Notes: generated by a model from the letters alone, not told the origin. Positions 25,052 through 39,170 are shown, counted from the first letter of the stretch. The stretch: 64,000 nt of DNA from Diaphorobacter sp. HDW4B (GCF_011305535.1 NZ_CP049905.1:1374001-1438000), one strand, 5' to 3'. Made by a program: numbers and translations.

Positions 25052-26530
25052 TCAGCGTGGCAGTTCGCTGATACCCATCAGGAACTCGTCCACCGAGCGT
25101 GCAGCCTGACGGCCTTCGCGGATCGCCCACACGACGAGCGACTGGCCACGGCGCATGTCGCCGGCGGCGAACACCTTGTCCACGCTGGTGGCGTAGCCGC
25201 CCATGAAATCGGTGCTGGCGCGTGCGTTGCCGCGAGCATCCTTGTCCACGCCGAAGGCTTCGAGCACGGCGGCGACCGGGCTCACAAAGCCCATGGCCAG
25301 CAGCACCAGATCGGCCTTCAGGACTTGTTCGGTGCCGGGCACTTCGGTGAGCTTGCCGTCCTTCATTTCGATGCGGACCGTCTTGAGCGCGGTGACCTTG
25401 CCCTTCTCGCCGATGAATTCCTTGGTGGCGATGGCGAACTCGCGCTCGCAACCTTCTTCGTGGCTCGACGAAGTGCGCAGCTTGGTGGGCCAGTACGGCC
25501 AGACCAGCGGCTTGTTTTCCTGCTCGGGCGGCATCGGCATCAGCTCGAACTGCGTGACGCTGGCAGCGCCGTGGCGGTTCGATGTACCCACGCAGTCGGA
25601 GCCCGTGTCGCCGCCACCGATCACGATGACATGCTTGCCATCGGCGCGGATCTGGCCCTTGAGCTTGTCGCCAGCGTTGATCTTGTTTTGCTGCGGCAGG
25701 AATTCCATCGCGAAATGGATGCCGTCGAGGTCGCGGCCCGGCACGGGCAGGTCACGCGACTGCTCTGCGCCGCCGGTCAGCAGCACGGCGTCGAATTCCT
25801 TTTGCAATTGCTCGGGCGTGACGGTTTCCTTGGCCCAGTTGGTGACCTTGGAGTCCTTGCCCAGACCATCCTTGGCCGCGCCAACAAACACACTGGTGCG
25901 GATCTTCACGCCTTCGGCAACGAGCTGTTCGGCGCGCTTGTCGATGTGCGACTTTTCCATCTTGAAGTCTGGAATGCCGTAGCGCAGCAGGCCGCCGATG
26001 CGGTCGTTCTTCTCGAACAGCGTCACGTCATGACCGACGCGGGCGAGCTGCTGAGCCGCAGCCATGCCGGCAGGGCCTGCGCCGATGACGGCGACCTTCT
26101 TGCCGGTCTTGACCTTGGCGGGCATGGGCTTGACCCAGCCTTCTTCCCAGGCGCGGTCGATGATGGCGTGCTCGATCGACTTGATGCCGATGGGGTCGTC
26201 GTTGATGTTCAGCGTGCAGGCTGCTTCGCACGGTGCGGGGCAGATGCGGCCGGTGAATTCCGGGAAGTTGTTGGTGCTGTGCAGCACCGTGATCGCGCTC
26301 TTCCAGTCCTGGTGATAGACGAGATCGTTGAAGTCCGGAATGATGTTGTTGACCGGGCAGCCGTTGTTGCAGAACGGCGTGCCGCAATCCATGCAGCGCG
26401 CGCCCTGGATCTTGGCCTGCTCGTCATTGAGCGCAATGACGAATTCCTTGTAGTTCTTCAGGCGCTTGTCGACGGGCTCGTAGCCCTCGTCGATGCGCTC
26501 GTATTCCATGAAGCCTGTGGTCTTTCCCAT
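25052..26530 (-). CDS. gltD: Glutamate synthase (NADPH) small subunit
   Basis: Beta subunit of GOGAT, 492 aa. It carries the NADPH and FAD sites and passes electrons through Fe-S clusters to the large subunit. Seen: N-terminal [4Fe-4S] ligands in [14 protein letters not shown], a Rossmann FAD site [25 protein letters not shown], the NADP site [16 protein letters not shown], and a C-terminal [15 protein letters not shown]. The length is normal. It lies downstream of gltB, 104 bases away. That gap contains three tandem copies of a GCGAAGAA-like octamer (26575-26598) and a weak GCGCG hairpin, but no terminator, so the pair is probably one operon. Confidence 0.97.
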   Translation of the reverse strand: MGKTTGFMEYERIDEGYEPVDKRLKNYKEFVIALNDEQAKIQGARCMDCGTPFCNNGCPVNNIIPDFNDLVYHQDWKSAITVLHSTNNFPEFTGRICPAPCEAACTLNINDDPIGIKSIEHAIIDRAWEEGWVKPMPAKVKTGKKVAVIGAGPAGMAAAQQLARVGHDVTLFEKNDRIGGLLRYGIPDFKMEKSHIDKRAEQLVAEGVKIRTSVFVGAAKDGLGKDSKVTNWAKETVTPEQLQKEFDAVLLTGGAEQSRDLPVPGRDLDGIHFAMEFLPQQNKINAGDKLKGQIRADGKHVIVIGGGDTGSDCVGTSNRHGAASVTQFELMPMPPEQENKPLVWPYWPTKLRTSSSHEEGCEREFAIATKEFIGEKGKVTALKTVRIEMKDGKLTEVPGTEQVLKADLVLLAMGFVSPVAAVLEAFGVDKDARGNARASTDFMGGYATSVDKVFAAGDMRRGQSLVVWAIREGRQAARSVDEFLMGISELPR

Positions 26531-26634
26531 GATCGTGGTGTCCTAAAAATTTATGAATTCGAGTGCTTGGTATTGCGAAGAAGCGAAGAAGCGAAGGACA
26601 AGCGCGCTGTACGCGCCTGTCATTGATCTTTTTT

Positions 26635-31368
<4,734 letters not shown>

Positions 31369-31452
31369 GGCGCTCTTCCTCAATTTATCGCGGGGAATGC
31401 AAGAGTAGTGCAATGCAACATATGGACGCAAGCATTTTAATTGGGGTCAGAA

Positions 31453-31480
31453 CACCAAATTAAAATTCACTATTTTGGTG
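31453..31480. repeat. REP-like hairpin between RAYT gene and gltB
   Basis: CACCAAA (31453-31459) and TTTGGTG (31474-31480) form a stem. The stretch TTGGGGTCAG directly before it (31441-31450) resembles the GGGGTCAG motif found beside REP-associated tyrosine transposases in betaproteobacteria. It lies 72 bases beyond the stop of the transposase gene. Only one half-decayed copy was seen. Confidence 0.5.
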
Positions 31481-31551
31481 CATTGAAATTAGGGACATAT
31501 CAAATTCAGCAGCAATAAGCCCTTTCACATCAACCACTTCTCAGAGATTTT

Positions 31552-32250
31552 TCACTCTTCCGTTTTGGCGTTCGAAGGCCGTCCTACGCGCGCCTTGACC
31601 ACCCGGCGCGCGGTCGACTGTTGCAAAGACGCCAGAAAATCTGCATCGCCCAACGCCCAACCATTGAGCGCGCTGTCGGTGATCGCCATCTGCTCGGCAC
31701 GTCCGATGCCCTCTCGCACCATCACCGCATAGGCCTCGTCCCGCGCAAAAGGCGTGTTGCCCAATGCCCAGTAAAGCGGATGCGGCGTGATCAGCCGATC
31801 CGAGCGCAGGCCGATGTAATGCCCGTGGCTGGACCAGCGAAAGTCCGCCGGATCGTTGCACAGCCCATCGCGCACCGGGTTCAAATCGAGATACACCATG
31901 CACGGGAGCAGATACCGCTCAGCCTGCACCAGCGTGTTGCGATAACGCCCTTCCCACAGCGTGCCCGAGCGCCCATGCCGCTGGTTGAAATACCGCACAT
32001 AGCGCCGCCCGACGGCCTGCATCATCAACGTGATGCCGCGCTCGGTCTGCGGCGTGGCGAGCAGGTGGAAGTGATTGTCCATCAGCACATAGGCGTGAAC
32101 CGCCACTTGCTGCTCGCGCGCGTATTCGCACAGCAGCCCCCACATCATTTCCCGGTCCGCCGCATCAAAGAAGATCGGCTGACGATTGTTCCCGCGCTGG
32201 ATCACATGATGCGGGTAACCGGGGAGCGTGAGGCGAGGAAGTCGGGCCAT
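31552..32250 (-). CDS. REP-associated tyrosine transposase (Y1/IS200-like)
   Basis: A 232-aa HUH single-strand transposase domain protein of the RAYT group. Seen: the N-terminal RLTLPGYPHHVIQRGNNRQ, typical of this family; the HUH motif in LMDNHFHLLATP; a downstream tyrosine in GRRYVRYFNQRHGRSGTLWEGRY; and YLDLNPVRDGL. The start at 32250 fits the family; a longer frame exists. RAYTs are domesticated, single-copy genes thought to mobilise REP hairpins and do not transpose themselves. It appears intact. It lies on the same strand as gltB and the phosphatase genes, without target-site duplications that I could see. Confidence 0.9.
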   Translation of the reverse strand: MARLPRLTLPGYPHHVIQRGNNRQPIFFDAADREMMWGLLCEYAREQQVAVHAYVLMDNHFHLLATPQTERGITLMMQAVGRRYVRYFNQRHGRSGTLWEGRYRNTLVQAERYLLPCMVYLDLNPVRDGLCNDPADFRWSSHGHYIGLRSDRLITPHPLYWALGNTPFARDEAYAVMVREGIGRAEQMAITDSALNGWALGDADFLASLQQSTARRVVKARVGRPSNAKTEE

Positions 32251-32341
32251 GAAAGTGGAGAACGGTGGATGCTGAGGGTGATGATAGCCCTCGCAACACA
32301 CCCTTCCTGCACTTCGGCCCTCCATCCGCCCTCCATCCGCC

Positions 32342-33088
32342 TCAATCCAGCAGATCGGAATAGTCGCCGCGTTCAAAGTCCTTGGTCGCCAGCCAAGGCT
32401 GCGCCAGCGGCAAGGGCAGACGCTTGGCAGTGATCACGATGCGCTCCATGCCATGGGCGTCCTTGCGCTCCACGCGCTGCGCAAACTGGTTCGCCACGTC
32501 CCAATCGATCAGTGTCGTCTGCTCCCCGGCAACGCTGCGGTAGCGCTGCAAGCCGTTGACGGGCTTGCCCACGCGCTCCATGTTCTGCAGCGATGCGGGC
32601 GGCACGATCCAGTAGACGTTCTCGAACGAGCCACCAAAACCCACGTTGCCATGGTGCGCCTCGTCGACCGAAATCACACGTTTGAGCTTGGCCAGCACGG
32701 CTTCGACGCTCACCTTGCCATCCTCTGCACGCTTGATGAACAGCGGCGCGCCGCGCGCCTCGTCGTGTGCATGTCCAGCATGCGGACCATGCGCGTGCTC
32801 ATGCCCATGGCTGTTGCTGTGCTGGAGCGCCTCGGGCAACTCGCGCTCGATCCAAAGCTGCGCGCTGCGCCGGTACACGCGGTTGGTGTAGACACTGCTG
32901 CGCTGCACGCCATCGCTGCCGATGCTCATGGCTTCATAGGTGATGCGAAGATCGATTTGCGGGGCGGACTGGATGCGCTGCGTTGCCGTCAGCATGACTG
33001 GCTCGGCGGCCACAGATGCAATCGGCGCCACCCACATGGCTGCGGTGCCACAGATTGCAAGGGTCTGAACAAACTTCTTCATGATCAT
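32342..33088 (-). CDS. Histidine-rich exported protein in the alkaline phosphatase operon
   Basis: A 248-aa protein with a signal peptide (VQTLAICGTAAMWVAPIASVAA). The start at 33088 is chosen for it; a GTG at 33178 overlapping the upstream stop is less likely. Mature protein: beta-rich, with a histidine cluster at about residues 95-115 (HGHEHAHGPHAGHAHDE) typical of Zn/Ni/Co binding. A second part has FENVYWIVPP and ERIVITAKRLPLPL. No known family was recognised. It lies 87 bases after the second alkaline phosphatase, an enzyme class needing two Zn and one Mg, so it could supply or buffer metal in the periplasm; that is inference. Confidence 0.7.
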   Translation of the reverse strand: MIMKKFVQTLAICGTAAMWVAPIASVAAEPVMLTATQRIQSAPQIDLRITYEAMSIGSDGVQRSSVYTNRVYRRSAQLWIERELPEALQHSNSHGHEHAHGPHAGHAHDEARGAPLFIKRAEDGKVSVEAVLAKLKRVISVDEAHHGNVGFGGSFENVYWIVPPASLQNMERVGKPVNGLQRYRSVAGEQTTLIDWDVANQFAQRVERKDAHGMERIVITAKRLPLPLAQPWLATKDFERGDYSDLLD

Positions 33089-33174
33089 CCGATATCCGAT
33101 TCCCAAATGCCGATGTGAACCGCCGCTGCTGCTCCCCTCTCCTTTTGCAAGAACGAGGACAGCAGCCCAGTGCA

Positions 33175-34698
33175 TCACAGTCCTGCAGCTTCCTTCACCT
33201 TGGAAAATACCTTGGTGTTGTCTACCGTTCCCTTGAAGATCTTCGCGCCCGCGCCACCGGCAAACAACATCACGTCACCGCCGCCGTGGGTCTCCGATCC
33301 GGGCGTGCCGAGGTTGATGCCAACTTCCTGAAGATAGTTGTCATCGGTGGTGTCGACCGCAGTGATGTCTTCGCGCGAGGCGCCACGTGCGGGAGCGATC
33401 CAGGGCTTGTTGCCGTCTTCCGCATTCACCTTGCTCGCAGCCGAGTCGTTCGGTCGGCCACCGTTGCCGAACACCAGCGTGGTGTACGGCTTGCCATCCT
33501 GCGCCTTGGCGATGTCGCCGCTCTGGTAGTCCTTGACCTTGCCAAGAATCGGATTGCCGATCTTCGAATAACCGTTGAACACCATGTTGTGATCGTGATC
33601 CGCAGTCACCACGATCAGCGTGTTCTTCAGCCCCGGATCTTTCTTTTCCATATAGGCCATTGCGGTTTCGATGGCATGGTCCAGAGCCAGCGTGTCTTCC
33701 AGCGCACGCTTGGCATTCGTGCCGTGCAACGCGTGGTCGATGCGGCCACCCTCCACCATCAGGAAGAAGCCCTTGTTGTTGCGCGAGAGCACATCCAGCG
33801 CCTTGCTCGTCATGTCGGCGAGGCTGGGCTCGTCCAGCTTCTGCTTCACGCGATCAAGCTCGTAGGCCATCTCGCTTTGCGTGAACAGGCCAAGCAGCTT
33901 GTTGGTGGACGTGGCGTTCAGCGACGCCAGCTCGCTGCCCTTGCTCACATAGGTGTAGCCCTTGGCCTTCATCATCTCGACCAGATTGGCGTCATCGCTG
34001 CGTTTGCTGCTCGGGTTGACCGACTTGGGCAGATAGTTGCGTTGACCGCCACCCATCAACACATCCACACCATCCCCCAGACGCGTGTTGTACCTGGCAT
34101 GCCCCGGCACGGACTGCTCGGCAATCGTGTTGTAGCCGTTGCGATTGCAGATGTGCGCATATGTGGCTGCTGGCGTTGCGTGGCCCACGCGCGTGGTCGA
34201 AACAGCGCCCACGGCGCGCCCCTGCGCCTTGGCCAGTTCCAGCAGCGTAACCGCCGGTTGGCCGTTGCTTGTCGCACAAGTCGAATCTTCTCCATTGATG
34301 TACTGCTTGCCATCCGCCGCATAGGCAGTGGTTTCCGCAGACATGGAGATGACTTCGTTGTTCATCTTCACGCCCGTCATGTACGCCGCCATGGACGGCG
34401 CGCTGTCGGTCGTCTGACCATCGCGCGAGAAGGTCTTCACGCGTGCGGCGAATGGCAGCGACTGCATGGCAAGCTTCGCACGCTCGCTGCTGACAAGCGA
34501 GCCTGGCGCTTGTGCCAACTGCTTCTCGCCCTTGTAGATGCGCGCCGCAGTCACGGTGACCGGCCCCATGCCATCGCCCAGGAAGAAGATCACATTCTTG
34601 GCCTCGCCAGCCGCATTGGCTGCGACAGACGACAGCAGTGCGAGCGATCCGGCAAGCACTGCTGCGAGAGAGTTCTTGCGATTGAATTTCGGGTGCAT
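33175..34698 (-). CDS. phoA: Alkaline phosphatase, PhoA family (periplasmic)
   Basis: A 507-aa periplasmic phosphomonoesterase with a signal peptide (AAVLAGSLALLSSVAANA). Family motifs: NVIFFLGDGMG (metal-1 Asp), the nucleophile segment TTDSAPSMAAYMTG with the catalytic Ser in DSA, GGRIDHALHGTNA, VTADHDHNM and a C-terminal SETHGGGDVMLFAGG with the metal His. AAGGA sits 7 bases before the ATG. It is the second of two tandem paralogues and begins 38 bases after the stop of the first, so it probably shares that gene's promoter and PHO box. Confidence 0.93.
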   Translation of the reverse strand: MHPKFNRKNSLAAVLAGSLALLSSVAANAAGEAKNVIFFLGDGMGPVTVTAARIYKGEKQLAQAPGSLVSSERAKLAMQSLPFAARVKTFSRDGQTTDSAPSMAAYMTGVKMNNEVISMSAETTAYAADGKQYINGEDSTCATSNGQPAVTLLELAKAQGRAVGAVSTTRVGHATPAATYAHICNRNGYNTIAEQSVPGHARYNTRLGDGVDVLMGGGQRNYLPKSVNPSSKRSDDANLVEMMKAKGYTYVSKGSELASLNATSTNKLLGLFTQSEMAYELDRVKQKLDEPSLADMTSKALDVLSRNNKGFFLMVEGGRIDHALHGTNAKRALEDTLALDHAIETAMAYMEKKDPGLKNTLIVVTADHDHNMVFNGYSKIGNPILGKVKDYQSGDIAKAQDGKPYTTLVFGNGGRPNDSAASKVNAEDGNKPWIAPARGASREDITAVDTTDDNYLQEVGINLGTPGSETHGGGDVMLFAGGAGAKIFKGTVDNTKVFSKVKEAAGL

Positions 34699-34736
34699 TT
34701 TGTATTCCTTGCGTGTTCTGATTCAGAAGTTCGGCA

Positions 34737-36155
34737 TCACAGATTGATGCTCTTCTTGATGAGCTTGAACACGTCGGTGTTCTCGATCACACCCGAGAAG
34801 GAATCGGCACCGGCCCCCTGCGCGCCCAGAAAAACATCGGCTCCGCCATGGGTCTCGGTGGCCAGCGGCACCACCGCTTCCTGCAGATAGTCGCGGCTCT
34901 CAAGCGACGCCTCGTTGATGGCAGCGCGAGCCGCCGGGCGGTTCGGTCCGTTGCCGAAGCCCAGAATGGTGTACGGATTGCCGCCAACGTCCGTGGACGC
35001 CTTGCCATCCACGTAGTTCTTCACCAGCCCCAGAATGCCGGGCTTGCCGGCTTCCGTCTTGCCGGTACGCTGCGCATAACCGTTGAGATGCATGGTGTGG
35101 TCGTGATCGGCCGTCACCACCACCAGCGTGTTCTTCAGTCCGGGATCGAGCTTTTCCATTTTCGCCAAAGCGGCCTTGATGGCATCGTCGAACGCCACGG
35201 TATCCTGCAGTGCACGGCGCGCGTTGGTGGCATGAAGCGCGTGGTCGATACGACCACCCTCCACCATCAGGAAGAAATTTTTCTTCTTGGCCGCAAGCAC
35301 ATCGATGGCCTTGCCCGTCATTTCGGCGAGGCTCGGCTCCTTGCTCGCATCGCGATCCAGGTCGTAGGCCATGTGATCCTTGGTGAACAGGCCCACCACT
35401 TTGCTGCCATCCACCGGAAGCTTGTCGAAGTCGGCCTTGCTGGCGGCAACGCTGTACTTCTGCGCCTTCAACTCGGTCATCAGGTTGCGGGCATCGTTGC
35501 GCTTGCCACCATCGGCCTTGGGGGTGAAGTAGCTGGAGCCACCACCAAAGATGACATCCACGCCATCCCCCAGCGCCGCGTTGTAGCCCTTGCCTGCGGG
35601 CACCAGCGCTGCGGCAATGGTGTTTTCCGCATCACGATGGCAGACGTGCGAATAGGTTGCGGCAGGCGTGGCATGCGTGATGCGCGTCGTGCTGACCACG
35701 CCCGTGCCATAACCCGCAGCCTTCATTTGCTCCAGCAACGTCGGCACCGCTTTGCCATTGGTGGTGGGGCAGGTGCTGTCGAAATTCGTGTGATAAGGCT
35801 TGCCGCTCGCGTCGGTGGCCTTGGTGTCGGCCGTCATGGAGATGACTTCGTTGTTCATCTTCACACCAGTCATGTAGGCTGCCATCGACGGCGCGCTGTC
35901 CGTGACTTGCGCGTCATTGGAGTAGGTGTGAACGAACGCGGTTTCGGGGAGCTTGTCCATGGTGAGCTCACCGTCTTCCCCGACGCTGTAAATGCGCGCG
36001 GCGGTCAGGGTCGTGATGCCCATGCCATCACCCAGAAAGAACAGCACGTTCTTCTTCGTGTCGCTCTCGGGATGAACAATGCCGCCACCACCACCGCAGG
36101 CGCTCAACAGCACGGCGCTGCAGGTCAGCGCACTGCACAGCAATTTCCGATTCAT
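34737..36155 (-). CDS. Alkaline phosphatase, PhoA family (lipoprotein form)
   Basis: A 472-aa PhoA-family enzyme with a lipobox (LLSAC, Cys20) followed by a glycine linker, so it is probably membrane-anchored. Seen: NVLFFLGDGMG, TDSAPSMAAYMTGVKMNNEV with the nucleophile Ser, GGRIDHALHATNARRAL, VVTADHDHTMHLNGY and a C-terminal TETHGGADVFLGAQGAG. ATG 36155 has GGAGGG 7 bases upstream and is preferred to the longer frame. It is paralogous to the next gene. First gene of a likely three-gene phosphate-starvation operon, with a candidate PHO box at 36199-36216. Confidence 0.93.
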   Translation of the reverse strand: MNRKLLCSALTCSAVLLSACGGGGGIVHPESDTKKNVLFFLGDGMGITTLTAARIYSVGEDGELTMDKLPETAFVHTYSNDAQVTDSAPSMAAYMTGVKMNNEVISMTADTKATDASGKPYHTNFDSTCPTTNGKAVPTLLEQMKAAGYGTGVVSTTRITHATPAATYSHVCHRDAENTIAAALVPAGKGYNAALGDGVDVIFGGGSSYFTPKADGGKRNDARNLMTELKAQKYSVAASKADFDKLPVDGSKVVGLFTKDHMAYDLDRDASKEPSLAEMTGKAIDVLAAKKKNFFLMVEGGRIDHALHATNARRALQDTVAFDDAIKAALAKMEKLDPGLKNTLVVVTADHDHTMHLNGYAQRTGKTEAGKPGILGLVKNYVDGKASTDVGGNPYTILGFGNGPNRPAARAAINEASLESRDYLQEAVVPLATETHGGADVFLGAQGAGADSFSGVIENTDVFKLIKKSINL

Positions 36156-36198
36156 TCGAATTCCCTCCAAGTTGAGCGAGTCACTTTAGAGAGAGCCA

Positions 36199-36216
36199 GT
36201 GACCAGTCTGTGACAG
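36199..36216 (-). promoter_or_regulatory. Candidate PHO box for the alkaline phosphatase operon
   Basis: On the minus strand CTGTCAC-AGAC-TGGTCAC: two 7-base direct repeats with the 4-base spacer of PhoB sites (consensus CTGTCAT-N4-CTGTCAY). The first copy matches nearly perfectly and the second at 5 of 7. It ends 43 bases before the phosphatase start. A TCTAAA-like -10 lies about 8-10 bases downstream, the usual spacing for PhoB-activated promoters. Confidence 0.7.
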
Positions 36217-36262
36217 TCACCGTTGCAGGAACAGGGTCAGCCAGCAGCCCCCTTCGGCAGGA

Positions 36263-37186
36263 TCATTCCGGGCTGACGACGCTCGCTGGCAATTGCGCGA
36301 AGCGATGTGCCATCGAATCCTGCAGACCGAACTCCTTGAGGATCGCCGCCAGGCGCTCTGCCGCGCTGCGCTTTTTCTGACCGGTGTAGCGCGCCAGAAT
36401 CAGCTCGTTTTTCATGCTGTGTTCCCAGCCGACCAGCTCGGTCACGGTGACTTGGTAGCCGCTGGCTTCCAGATACAGGCAACGCAGCACGTTGGTGATC
36501 TGACTGCCCAATTCGCGCGTGTGGATGGGGTGCCGCCAGAGTTCCGCAAGTGGCGTGCGCGTAAGCTGCAGCGCCTTGCCTTGGCGAAGGCAGGCGGCCA
36601 CTTCGGCCTGACAGCAGGGCACGAGCACCATAGCCTTGGCCTTCTTTTCCAGACCGAATGCAATGGCGTCGTCGGTCGCGGTATCGCAGGCATGCAGTGC
36701 GGTGATCACATCGATCTGCTCGGGCAATTCCTGCGACTGCGTGGATGCGGCGACCGAAAGGTTGAAGAACTTCATGCGCCCGAACGTCAGTTGCTTGGCC
36801 AACTCGCGCGAGCGCTCCACCAGTTCCGCGCGCCATTCGATGCCATAGATTTCGCCGCGACCGAGTTGCTTGAAGAACAGGTCATAGAGGATGAAGCCCA
36901 GATACGACTTGCCCGCACCGTGGTCCGCCAGCGTGGGTGCGTGATCGTTGGCCGCCAGTTCGGTCAACAGTGGTTCGATGAACTGATAGAGGTGATAGAC
37001 CTGCTTGAGCTTGCGACGCGAATCCTGATTCAACTGGCCTTCGCGCGTGAGAATGTGCAGTTCCTTGAGGAGCTCGATCGACTGGCCCGGACGCAGTTCG
37101 GCGAGCACCGCAGCCTTGGCGGCTTCGGCTTTGCTGGCATGCTTTTGCACGTCGGGCGCGTGTGGATTCTTTTGCTTGGTCGCCAT
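36263..37186 (-). CDS. SAM-dependent methyltransferase, METTL25/GSTCD-like
   Basis: A 307-aa class I methyltransferase. Motif I ADHGAGKSYLGFILYDL (about residue 93), GIEWRAELVERSRELA, VITALHACDTATDDAI and a VPCCQAEV segment are typical of the methyltransferase-32 type found in GSTCD and METTL25-like proteins. Substrates of bacterial members are unknown; an RNA or protein target is plausible. A basic, alanine/lysine-rich N-terminus precedes the domain. It begins 5 bases after the DUF1415 stop, so the two form an operon. Confidence 0.82.
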   Translation of the reverse strand: MATKQKNPHAPDVQKHASKAEAAKAAVLAELRPGQSIELLKELHILTREGQLNQDSRRKLKQVYHLYQFIEPLLTELAANDHAPTLADHGAGKSYLGFILYDLFFKQLGRGEIYGIEWRAELVERSRELAKQLTFGRMKFFNLSVAASTQSQELPEQIDVITALHACDTATDDAIAFGLEKKAKAMVLVPCCQAEVAACLRQGKALQLTRTPLAELWRHPIHTRELGSQITNVLRCLYLEASGYQVTVTELVGWEHSMKNELILARYTGQKKRSAAERLAAILKEFGLQDSMAHRFAQLPASVVSPE

Positions 37187-37191
37187 GCTCG

Positions 37192-37821
37192 TCACGCCTT
37201 TGTCTGCTGTTGCTGCATATGCGGGCAGGCATGCGCGCCGACGTCGAGCGCATCCCAACCTGACTTGCCCAGCTTCTCCAGCACGTCGATATTGCGCTCG
37301 AAGATTTCTTCGGCTTCGGGGAACGCTTCCACCGCGTTGTCGATGCTGTCTTCGCGCAGCAGATGCAGCGTGGGATAAGGCGTGCGGTTCGTGCAGTTGC
37401 TCACGTCGTCCACATCGGTGCCGTCGAACTGGAACTGCGGATGGAACGAAGCCACCTGCAGAATGCCGCCAAGATCGAGCGCTTCGACCATGTCGTCGGC
37501 CAGCTCCAGAAAATCGTTGAAGTCCAGAAAATCCTCAAGACAGTCCGGCGCCATCAACAAGGTGGTGTCGCGCTTTTCTGCAGAGATTTCGGCGAGTGCT
37601 TCGAGCTCGCGGTGCAGGTCTTCCGCCAAGGCGCGCGCATCCGTGGCGTGGCTCACGACGTAGTGGATCTGCCCCTTCACATGCACGCCCTTCGCGAACG
37701 GGCACAGATTCAGACCGATCACGGCCTTTTCAAGCCAGTTGACGGTGTCGGCGACGACCTGGCTGTCGCGCGCGGCCAAGGCGGAATCTGTGGAAGGCGT
37801 TGAGTGGTTCTCTTCGGACAT
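37192..37821 (-). CDS. DUF1415 family protein
   Basis: A 209-aa cytoplasmic protein of the conserved DUF1415 family. Seen: TVNWLEKAVIGLNLCPFAKGV near the start, which is the family hallmark, then DFLDFNDFLELADDM, ASFHPQFQFDG and SNCTNRTPYPTLHLLREDS. The function is unknown. The invariant Cys-Pro-Phe and the His/Asp-rich segments could bind a metal. ATG 37821 fits family lengths. It is upstream of, and probably co-transcribed with, the methyltransferase gene. Confidence 0.88.
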   Translation of the reverse strand: MSEENHSTPSTDSALAARDSQVVADTVNWLEKAVIGLNLCPFAKGVHVKGQIHYVVSHATDARALAEDLHRELEALAEISAEKRDTTLLMAPDCLEDFLDFNDFLELADDMVEALDLGGILQVASFHPQFQFDGTDVDDVSNCTNRTPYPTLHLLREDSIDNAVEAFPEAEEIFERNIDVLEKLGKSGWDALDVGAHACPHMQQQQTKA

Positions 37822-37910
37822 GTATGCAATTCGTGGGGACTCAAGGGGCAGTATTTTAGGCCCCTGCCTTTTTTGCACCCGCTGGCGGGTCTTGCACTCG
37901 CCCTTGCGCG

Positions 37911-39110
37911 TCAGGCGTTGAGCAATCGCTCGCCCGTCAGGCGCTCATGTTCGCGGCCTGCATAACGGTCGGTCATGCCCGCGATGAAGTCCGCCACCAC
38001 GCGGGCGCGCTTGAGCACATCGCCCGCCTGCGCTTGCGAAGCCTGTGCAGCGGGCATCTCGGAGGGCTTCTCGAAATAGATCGCAAACAGTTCCTTGACC
38101 ACCTGCTGCGCGTGCACCATGGTGCTCATCACCTGCGCATGGCGATACAGCTCGCGAAACAAAAACTGCTTGAGCGCCAGAGATTCGGAGCGCATCGCGT
38201 CGGAGAAATGCACCAGCGAAGGCCCATTGCGCACATCGTCCACCGTACGCGGTGCATGCTCGGCGATGGCTTGCGATGTCGCTTGAATCACGTCGTACAC
38301 CTGATCACTGAGCATGCGGCGAATGGCTTCGTTGAGCAGCCGGCGCTGGCCGGATTCGGCCTGCAGTTGTGGATAGTCCGCCAAGGTCTGCAAGCGATAG
38401 CGCTCGAACAGCGGCACGGAACACAGCTGCTCCATGCTGATGAGCCCCGAGCGCACACCGTCATCCACATCGTGCGCGTTGTAGGCGATCTCATCGGCGA
38501 GGTTGCACAGCTGCGCTTCGAGACTCGGCTGCCAGCCGCGCAGAAAGCGCTCGCCCACACCATGCGGCTCGCGCTGCTCGATCAGCTCCGCATTGCGCCG
38601 CGAGCAATGCTTGAGAATGCCTTCGCGCGTCTCGAACGTGAGGTTGATGCCGTCGTAATCCGGATAGCGCTCTTCCAGCATATCGACCACGCGCAGGCTC
38701 TGCAGGTTGTGCTCGAAGCCGCCGTAGTCCTTCATGCATTCGTTGAGCGCATCCTGTCCTGCATGGCCAAACGGCGTGTGCCCCAGGTCGTGCGCCAGAC
38801 AGATGGCTTCGACCAGATCTTCGTTAAGCCACAACGAGCGCGCAATCGAACGACCGAGCTGCGCCACTTCCAGCGAATGCGTGAGCCGCGTACGGAACAG
38901 ATCACCTTCGTGGTTCAGAAAAACCTGCGTCTTGTAGACCAACCGCCGAAACGCCGTGGAGTGCACGATGCGATCGCGATCGCGCTGGAACTCGGAGCGC
39001 GTTGGCGCGGGCGGCTGAGGAAAGCGACGCCCGCGGCTTTGATCGGAATGACAAGCATAGGAAGCGAGAACAGAATGCGTTGTCGTAGCGTTTGTCGGCA
39101 TCACGTTCAA
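37911..39110 (-). CDS. dgt: Deoxyguanosinetriphosphate triphosphohydrolase-like protein
   Basis: A 399-aa HD-domain dNTPase that hydrolyses dGTP to deoxyguanosine and triphosphate. Seen: FQRDRDRIVHSTAFRRL, RTRLTHSLEVAQLGRSIAR, the metal-binding HD in AICLAHDLGHTPFGHAGQ, then LCNLADEIAYNAHDVDDG. MPTNA at 39101 is an alternative start three codons in. It follows aroB on the same strand, with about 60 bases between the genes, as is common in Burkholderiales. Confidence 0.93.
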   Translation of the reverse strand: MNVMPTNATTTHSVLASYACHSDQSRGRRFPQPPAPTRSEFQRDRDRIVHSTAFRRLVYKTQVFLNHEGDLFRTRLTHSLEVAQLGRSIARSLWLNEDLVEAICLAHDLGHTPFGHAGQDALNECMKDYGGFEHNLQSLRVVDMLEERYPDYDGINLTFETREGILKHCSRRNAELIEQREPHGVGERFLRGWQPSLEAQLCNLADEIAYNAHDVDDGVRSGLISMEQLCSVPLFERYRLQTLADYPQLQAESGQRRLLNEAIRRMLSDQVYDVIQATSQAIAEHAPRTVDDVRNGPSLVHFSDAMRSESLALKQFLFRELYRHAQVMSTMVHAQQVVKELFAIYFEKPSEMPAAQASQAQAGDVLKRARVVADFIAGMTDRYAGREHERLTGERLLNA

Positions 39111-39170
39111 CTCGTCGCTCCTTGGCAGCTTGTCACTCGACCTGTTCAGTACCCAATGCTCAATCGTTGT

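Noticed and set aside
31541-31903. A 120-codon frame overlapping the RAYT gene
   Set aside because: Out-of-frame shadow of the transposase coding sequence; no independent evidence.
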